64,000 bases of DNA, from contig WOFQ01000029.1 of NCBI GenBank assembly GCA_012184525.1, positions 371,855 through 435,854 on the forward strand. The letters are read 5' to 3'. Shown in pieces: positions 57,245 through 64,000 of the stretch; position 1 is the first letter of the stretch, and each line of letters opens with the position of its first letter. The notes beneath the pieces are model-generated. The model did not search any database. It was not told where the DNA came from and saw only the letters and a program-made list of their open reading frames with translations. The position numbers and the translations under genes were made by a program. Source of the stretch: Xenoacremonium recifei. Its lineage: Eukaryota; Ascomycota; Sordariomycetes; Hypocreales; Nectriaceae.

Positions 57245-59837
57245 ATGCAGCGCCGTCGCAAGACCTCCAAGGAGGAGCGCATTTGCTCCATCTGTTCCCA
57301 GGCCTTCAACAAGGCAGAACATCTTGAGCGCCACTTCCGCTCGCACACAAAAGAAAAGCCCTTTCGCTGTCAAACATGTGACAAGGTCTTTGCGCGACAG
57401 TAAGAGATGTCCTTATGACGTTGTGAATGAAATGTCCTGATCTCTCGCAGGGACACCCTCCTCCGACACTCGAGGTCCCATCAGGCCGATGGCCAAAGAA
57501 CCAACCGCCGAGCGCGAACTCACAAAACTGATGATGGCGGCGAGACGGCTTCTCTTTCCGCTTTGTCATCGTCCATTGACGTTGGAGAGGATTCTGTGAT
57601 TAGTGTTGCGGGCTTTGAAGTCCCGTCAATATCGCAGCCCGCGTTCTCAGAGGACGCCATATCCCACAACGAAAATATCGACCCTAACCTACAGCCTGCA
57701 ATTGACCCTTCTGACAACCACATGATTGAGAGTTTTAACCCGGCGCATAATGACATGGTGCCGTCAGATGGTGGGTTAGGCCAGCAATTCGACATGTTGT
57801 CTCACTGGACGCCTGAAATGGACCTAGATTCCCAATGGATGTCGTGTTTTGCAGGCGAAAACTTCAACGTTGACGTCCTCAACTTCTCTTTGCCCTTTCC
57901 AAACCCGGAGATCAACCTTACTCAGATGGACCTGCAACCTATGATGAGCAACCCGCCACAGCCTCCTGCAATGACGCCGATTTCAGAGCCGTCACTGAAG
58001 CCCGAGTCAGCAATCCAGACAAACTGGCATACTTGGACGATTCCCCAAGGCATCTCTACATCCGGATACAACACGCCGGATCCTGGACAGGCTCGCTTCA
58101 ATATTGATGAGACATGCCACAAAATCATCACTGAGCGTCTTCAACCACGGGTCCAAGAAGGTCCGGTTCCGTCGATTGAGTTCCTTGTAAGCTGAGCAAA
58201 AACCCAATGTCTTGGCACTGAACCATACTAAGATTCCTACCAGAATCTTTGCATTCAAGCCTACTTCGTCAACTTCCACCCGATATTTCCCATAATACAT
58301 GCCCCGTCATTCCGGCCGTCACCTCACAACGGTCTGTTACTTCTGTCAATATGCACTGTCGGCAGCTTATTCCTTGGCTCCCATCGGGCGCTTTCTCGAG
58401 GCATCAGCATCTTCGAACGCCTCAATAAACATATACTCTCAACGGTATGAACATGCAAGGACCTTCAATTGGAATCCGAGACTAATTGCAACAAAGTGGG
58501 AATCGCATTTGATGAAGAGGCTAAACACCAACATGGTTGCTCTTCAAGCGTCTGCCATCGGTCAAATATTCGGCTTGCTAGTTGGCGTGAGAACCCCATC
58601 GTCCTTGAATTAGAATGCTAATATGAGACAAAGCTAACGAACTTCAATTTAGAGACCTAAAGATTTAATGCAAGTCGAATTATTTCATGGATGTCTAGTT
58701 GCTGTAAGTAAAAATAACATACCTGAAGTTTGAGGACAGCAGGCTGATATTAGGCAGTGGGCGCGAAGGTTGAAACTCTTCGAGATCCAAGAACACGACA
58801 TAGATGTTTCGCAATTAGACGGCGACGAACTGGAGATAGCTTGGAAAGATTTTATAAGCGTAGAAGTCAAGAACCGGTTAGTCAAGTTATCTTACGCTTG
58901 TCAGCGATATTAACATCTCGGCAGAATCGTCCTGGCAATCCACCTTCACGACGCCGAAATTGGGAGTCTCTTCCACCACAATCCTGTGCTACACCACGAC
59001 TTATCTCTGCTGCCAGCGACTTGCTCAAACGAAGCCTTTGCCGCACCGAATGCAGTGGCGTGGAAAGAAGCAATGATGCATCAAATGGCCCGCAAGGCCG
59101 CAATGCCCATACTAGCCCCTGATTCCCAGCCGAACGGTGTACCTGTATTCCCAGCCATCTCAAGTGATTTTGGACTGTACGTCATGCTTGAACAGATTGG
59201 TGCGCTTACATACGGTCATTCACGGAAAAGCATCTCCTGGCCTGCAACGGCTCAGAGATGTCAGCATCTGTTGATGGCGTGGTACAACAGATACCGCAAT
59301 ACATCCATATTCGAAAGACATGCACCTAGTCTTATGCTCCTATGGCATTCGATGTTTATGCTAGTCTATATGGATCTCGATATGTTGGAATCTGGAGCCG
59401 GTAGAGACGGTCCAGAACCCGCAGAACGTCATCACAACGGGGTTCTAGAATGGACTAGAAGTACAGACGCCATGAAGTGCATGATCCATTCCGTCCTGGC
59501 GCAGAAGCACTTTGAGCGCATCCCACTCGGCGTTGAGCCTCCGATCTACGCCCCGCAGTGCCTCTATCGATGTGGTGTTGCGTGGTACTGCTACAACCGG
59601 TTTGGAGGGGGGATGTCTGAGAGCCAGGGTGAGTTGGATATGTCTGAGCTGCAGGGTCTTGGGGTCAACAGTACGGCTCTGTTCCTGGACGAGGTTGCTC
59701 CAAAGTATGGGAGGCCAGCAGCTGGGTCTCTTTTCAAGATAATAGACCTGCTGCAGAGGATCACGCACTGGAAGGTAGCTCACAACTTTGCGTCTACGCT
59801 GCTGCTGCTGTTTGAAGAGGGGCAGTCCATTCTGTAG
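57245..59837 (+). CDS. C2H2 zinc-finger transcription factor with fungal-TF domain, seven exons
   Basis: Exons 57245-57399, 57451-58186, 58244-58444, 58497-58586, 58653-58703, 58743-58876 and 58925-59837 sum to 759 residues. Two adjacent C2H2 fingers are at the N-terminus: CSICSQAFNKAEHLERHFRSH and CQTCDKVFARQDTLLRHSRSH, the latter split by intron 1. A Ser/Pro/Asp-rich stretch follows, then the fungal-specific TF domain (about 295-650; YFVNFHPIFPIIHAPSF). Two-finger proteins with that domain are common in fungi and often sit in the clusters they regulate. Msn2/Mig1-like two-finger domains bind GC-rich sites (CCCCT, CCCCRC), which matches the CCCCGCAA repeats around the gene. Exons 4 and 5 are short and the acceptor of exon 6 was set by frame. 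Confidence 0.85.
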
Positions 59838-59919
59838 CCACAATAGACATTCAAAAGCTGGACAGAAAATACGAGTGACATGATTGGATGAATGGGAGAC
59901 ACTCCGGCTCCTACGGGTT

Positions 59920-59929
59920 CCCCGCGGGG
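59920..59929. repeat. CCCCGCGGGG palindrome
   Basis: A perfect 10-bp palindrome, 82 bp after the regulator's stop. It combines two inverted CCCCGC cores and could be a dimer site or a 3' hairpin element. Confidence 0.45.
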
Positions 59930-59984
59930 AGCCCTTGAACTGGGGAGTGACGCTAATTCAGCTGCTTGGAAGATCGAAGATAGT

Positions 59985-59992
59985 CCCCGCAA
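59985..59992 (+). promoter_or_regulatory. CCCCGCAA motif, copy 5
   Basis: Downstream of the regulator, in a region without a gene to regulate on that side, so it may be incidental. Confidence 0.3.
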
Positions 59993-60053
59993 GGCCTCGA
60001 CTCTTCCCCACGGGGTTTGAACACGGGGTTTCTATATCATCCCGAATGTCCGT

Positions 60054-60484
60054 TCATGGTCGTATCGGTGATGAATGAAGAGGTATTCTAGATGAAACTC
60101 TCATCAGCCCCCATCCGTACGCTACAGCCCCAAGGGTAATCTCCCCCCTTCTTGTCCGTTTGTCCTGCAGTGCGTGGAATCCAGGGAGCAGAGAAAGGAC
60201 GTGTTTGCGACTTCGAATCCCGTCTTTCGGGTTGAAGGATGAGACTGAGTCGCCTTCTCTAGTTCCTATGTCGTTGGTATTTGAACCTTTCGGCACGGTG
60301 ATATAGACAGCGGTGGCAGGCTCTGCGATGGTAAGAGGGCCAGAGAGAAAGCAATCCAGGTCAGGCCACCACGGGTCATCTGCTTCTCCTCAGATCTCAC
60401 TCGCTGGAGGGCTTTTCTATAGGTGTTGTGCAAACCAATTGGCAGATCCCGTAGGGCAGCTTGAATAGCCTCTAGGCCTACCAC
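60054..60484 (-). pseudogene. Relic of a NACHT/STAND-type protein, frameshifted
   Basis: The minus strand reads EAIQAALRDLPIGLHNTYRK and LTWIAF in one frame, the segment after the NTPase domain of fungal NACHT proteins. The expected next part, GPLTIAEPATAVYI, follows in another frame within a few codons. One frameshift therefore breaks the gene. No P-loop is seen upstream, where the DNA is TA-rich with stops in all frames. This looks like a decayed fragment of an ankyrin- or WD-repeat NLR-like gene. Confidence 0.5.
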
Positions 60485-60994
60485 AGGGGGAAATGCATCG
60501 AACTATACGGATGCATAGTGGAAGCTATCCGCATATGGCCTTTCTTTTAGTTGGTTACATGATTTGGCTGAAGGGGTAGATAGCACATACACGCCGTCGG
60601 GTCTGCAGATGAGGCTTTATTTTTTTTCATAAGGACTATTAGCAAGTCTCCAAATAAGCTCGTCTTGGGCTACTCATTAATTAACAGGCCTATATCATCA
60701 GTGGCATCTCAGGAATAGCCTTTAGCGGCTAAATCAAGAATTCATCCTTCTAGGCTTTTTAATCCCATACATAGCGCATCACAGATATCTTGCTCTCGCA
60801 GGCTTATCGCGAGTTAGAGATTACTCAAACCCTGGCTATACAGCCTTTCTGTAGCATATACATCAACAACTAAACAGCTATATAACTAATAACTTCATGG
60901 GATTGGGCGGTATCGAGAAAAAAGAAAGAGGAAGAGGAATTCTTGTTGTGACCCAAGCATCTCTAAAAAGCTTGCTGTACACGAGGGACCAGGT
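60485..60994. other. TA-rich intergenic stretch, possibly RIP-affected
   Basis: About 500 bases rich in TA and stop codons, especially 60600-60900, next to the NACHT relic. The composition suggests repeat-induced point mutation of the upstream part of the relic; this was judged by eye only. Confidence 0.35.
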
Positions 60995-62597
60995 TTAGGA
61001 AGTTGACCCCGTCTGGTTGTAAGTGGTGTCTGGGGCCTTTGGCGACTGTTGACTGAATATCAGCGGTACAGTTAGAGGTGCCTTATGGTTATTGACCCAT
61101 GGGGTCTGTCCTTTTTTACACCGATCAAGGAGCCCTTGGAGCTCTTCAGCAATGCCCGTTGCCATTAGGCGGCATTTGGGGTTCACCAGAAGCAGTTTCA
61201 GGTCGACGAGATGGATGAGTTCATCTAACGCGGAACCTTTCACCCGTGCATCTTCGAGGAGCAGCTTGATGGCCTCGTCGACGTTGGGGTGTCTTTCCAT
61301 CCTTTTCCACCACTCAGCCTTTGGGTCGTCGGAGGTGGGATTGGAGTTCTTGGTGCGGTAGTAGCCATGCCATTCTGAATCGCGAGACCAGCGAAAACCA
61401 TCAAGAGCGCGTTGATCGTAAAGTAGCCAGATTATGAACTCCAGGATGATGCATCCCATCGACCAGCAGTCGTAGGTACGCGATCTTGGTGCGTTGGTCT
61501 GCTGGTAAGCTTCTGGGCCTTCATACGCCCGGGTCGACGCTGTCGTGGCAGTCTCCCCCCGACGGAGATTCGTGGAGATGCTGTGTATCTTGGATACGCC
61601 CACGTCTGCGATCTTCAGGACGCCAGCTCCGTCCTCCTGGAAGTAGAATATATTGGATGGTTTGAGGTCACCATGACGGCAGTTCATGCCGTGAAGGTCT
61701 CCCAAAGCGGAGCCTAGCCCGGCTAACTGCCCGATGGACCAGGCGAAGAGAGACAATGCTCGGTCAGATGTCGACTTGTCTTTCCAGAATTGCTTGAGGT
61801 CTCCACGATCAGCCCATGGGAAGATAATGCAAGGGACCTGATCACAGGAGGCCAAGTATTTGATCAGGTGATTGTTGTTGACCTTGTTGATCCTTTCCAA
61901 GTTGTCTTTCTCATGTGTGTAATCTTTGAAGGCGTTGAGGAACTTCTTGACAGCAACGAGGCGATGCTGTCCTCCCTCTTTCTTGGAGCGGACGTTAGAG
62001 AGGGTTAAGCGATAGGCGGGACCATGGAAGACTTACCTGGGCCGGGACCTTTGCAAAGAAGACGTGACTGAATTGAGTGGTTCCCTTATCCTCACATTCA
62101 GAGAAACCCAAGGCACATTTCTCGTCAAGTTCAACTACAATAGGATCGCCGTCCTTAAGGTCCAAGACGGGTGCTAAAACTATCCACTGCTTCTCCAGGA
62201 ACGCACCCACTGAAGCCTCTTCCCAGGTCGGGAATATGATGGTCTTGTTCCCATCACAATTATGTAGAGAGTTACCATTGGCACGAAGGGGAAGGTCATC
62301 ATCCGTGAGCCCATTCGTCGTAAGGCTCCTGAGGGAGTCTTCATTGAGTTGGCCTATGATGACAAGAATGACGACCAGTTTCCTGATCTGTTCGAGATTG
62401 TCATTCCAACCACGATTGCGGAATAAGCGTAACCAGCTCCATCTGGAGCGAAGCTCAGACTTAACTCTGGGGACTGTGACGATTTCGGACAATTTTTCCT
62501 TGGGAATGTAGGTGTTTTTTGTGATCATGCAAGTGTGCAATGAATCGTCAAGTTCCCTGTACAAGGATTGAGGCTTTTGATCTACGGCGGGCCCCAT
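60995..62597 (-). CDS. Protein kinase-domain protein with unknown N-terminal domain, two exons
   Basis: Exons 62597-62037 and 61981-60995 give 515 residues. The N-terminal 180 residues form a domain I do not recognise (LEQIRKLVVILVIIGQLNE, IIFPTWEEASVGAFLEKQWIVLAPVLDL), often found before kinase domains in fungal families. The kinase part has the VAIK lysine (RLVAVKKFL), CRHGDLKPSNIFYF (HGD in place of HRD), ADVGVSK (DVG in place of DFG) and the EGPEAYQQ, TYDCWSMGCIILEF helices. The glycine loop is not obvious. The catalytic Asp, the Asn of PSN and the metal Asp are kept, so activity is possible. Members are linked in some fungi to HET/NLR-type loci, but that link is only suggested here by the NACHT relic 500 bp away. 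Confidence 0.82.
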
Positions 62598-64000
62598 AAT
62601 CCGGGTTCAATCGAATGAAGATAGATCGGTGGAGTAATGAATAAGTGAATATGATGAGTTTTCGGTTGAACTGAGGTTGATTCGTGTTTGAGCAAAATGT
62701 GATTTAATCAAAGCGCTTTATGTGCGATATGAGGGAAAGGTTGAAGACTCGCACAGCTACATCCACGGTAGGCGCTCTCCATTGGGAGTGATTCAAAGCG
62801 GACGACTACCCTCACTCTGGGGGCATCTTAATCCTGATAAGGCGATGTTGCAGCTGGGGTGGTGTAATTCGGGGCAATGCAACGGCTCTTCAGGTGAGGC
62901 GTATTTTCAGACGTGGGCGAACCATGGCTCCTCGGACTCCGCTGGAGCGCGTGGGGTGCAGTCAAAATTGAGGCCCCCAACATCCGAAGCTCGAATTGTT
63001 CTTTCAATACTAAAAGAGCAGGGAGTGCGGCAAGACGTAGACAATGTAGGTGGCCGCGGAAGTCAATTGGATCCAACGCAGAAGTTAGATGATCCCGGGG
63101 TACCGGTCTTTTTGCTTTTAACAAGGCTTTCATCCGAGTACAGAATAATGCCCAACGTTCGTGGGTTGGTGTATCGCGATCTCGCCTCGAACGCGTGGAG
63201 CACTGCGAACACTTGGGCGCAGACTGCAATTCATGAACCACTTCACAAGCCAAGCCGTTCTTTTTACGGAGTACTTCCTACAGTACCGAGAGCCCCTCGC
63301 TTGTCCTCGAGCAGTTGTGTGCGGGCATTTATCCGTCAATCGCCAATTCGACTGTTCAAGGAGAGTCGGGTAGGTTTCCGGATACATCATCCCAGCAGAA
63401 CAAAAGGGCAGTTGGTTGCCTTGTAAGGCTCCCAGCTTGGCTGCCTACGAGGCGTCCAGATCACAGCCAGGCTGGAAGGAGGAGTTAGACAACCCAAGTT
63501 CAGCTCTCCCTCTCGATCACGTCATTAATCCGGCAATCATCAGAGGGATTCCTTACAGCAGAGCCGCTTCTCCTCATATTGTGGGTAGGTAGGGTCACAT
63601 CATGATAGTCACAAGACTCGACAACAGGGTGGTGTGTAAGCCCCAATATTGAGGATGAGGCCAATAGTAACTATCCCGTACCCTCCAACTTACCTTCCCA
63701 CCCTCTCCACTGGACCCGTAATCTCACTGCCTAAGATGCGTTTTAACTGTAAGCCTCACAGAAGAGGGCAAATAGCTGCTCAGCGAGACCCTCCAAGTCA
63801 GCTTCGTGAACGGCCGCTTCCGCCTTTTACGCCCTGCAGGTATGTGCTGGCAGGACAAATTCCCAAGACTCATCTCCAATCGCAATGAAGCGAGGCTTGG
63901 CCGGTTCAGTTGCCTCTTCTAACGTTCAGTGCATGCAGTCAGCATTGGCAGCTTATTGGCCCGTGGAACAAGAGCGGGGGAAGGGGGTGGGGGGTGTGGG
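62598..64000. other. Intergenic to window end, 1.4 kb, no supported gene
   Basis: A plus-strand frame of 234 codons (62722-63426) overlaps minus-strand frames of 141 and 86 codons; none has a domain, so all are treated as chance. TACGGAGTA occurs at 63265-63273. The end of the window is G-rich (63972-64000). Confidence 0.4.

Larger units (their letters stand above)
59838..60053. promoter_or_regulatory. GC-rich 3' flank with CCCCGC elements
   Basis: Contains a perfect CCCCGCGGGG palindrome at 59920-59929, CCCCGCAA at 59985-59992 and CCCCACGGGG at about 60006-60015. It lies downstream of the C2H2 regulator and has no gene. Confidence 0.45.

Noticed and set aside
59838..60053. GC-rich palindromes as a transposon end
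   Set aside because: No matching inverted end, target duplication or transposase frame is found nearby.
62722..63426. 234-codon plus-strand frame near the window end
   Set aside because: Longest unassigned frame in this part, but minus-strand frames cover the same bases and no domain or intron evidence exists.

Overview
The window is nuclear DNA of a filamentous ascomycete. Nearly every gene has introns of about 48-80 nt with GTRAGT-like donors, CTAAC-type branch sites and YAG acceptors. The gene content (HET-domain genes, Zn2Cys6 regulators, SAT4/PTH11-type rhodopsin-like protein, 2,3-dihydroxybenzoate decarboxylase, DHA1 and monocarboxylate-type transporters) points to Pezizomycotina, probably a Sordariomycete such as Fusarium or a relative. 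The genus is an inference. I rebuilt gene models by joining exons; every multi-exon model given closes in frame with GT-AG introns.

Layout. 0.8-2.3 kb: two convergent GNAT acetyltransferases. 3.6-5.2 kb: SRPK-like kinase with an altered catalytic loop. 5.4-19.4 kb: an accessory metabolic block with a DHA1 transporter, an SDR, a PgdA/PuuE-like deacetylase-amidohydrolase, a penDE/ial-like Ntn hydrolase, a Dal5-type permease, a very large regulator holding two complete Zn2Cys6 plus fungal-TF modules, and a second SDR. 19.6-32.8 kb: rhodopsin-like membrane protein, EcKL-type phosphotransferase, F-box-like protein of unknown function, HET protein, HSL-family esterase, alpha/beta hydrolase with acidic tail. 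35-41 kb: small HET protein and a divergent pair of monocarboxylate-type transporter and YWTD beta-propeller protein.

40.8-59.8 kb looks like an aromatic-compound catabolic cluster: Zn2Cys6 regulator, 2,3-dihydroxybenzoate-type decarboxylase, monocarboxylate-type permease, acetoacetyl-CoA synthetase, FAD phenol hydroxylase-type monooxygenase, type I extradiol (VOC) dioxygenase, FAH-family hydrolase and a two-finger C2H2 regulator. The 8-mer CCCCGCAA occurs five times in its non-coding DNA between 54.0 and 60.0 kb. A tRNA-Ser gene at 48.1 kb, inside this block, is split by an intron with mRNA-type splice signals at a non-canonical position. The last part holds a decayed NACHT-type (STAND) fragment with TA-rich flank, a kinase-domain protein and about 1.4 kb without a supported gene.

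The most noteworthy items are the double-module regulator (14010-18014), the tRNA-Ser(CGA) with a spliceosomal-looking intron (48122-48257), and the extradiol-type catabolic cluster with its shared promoter motif.
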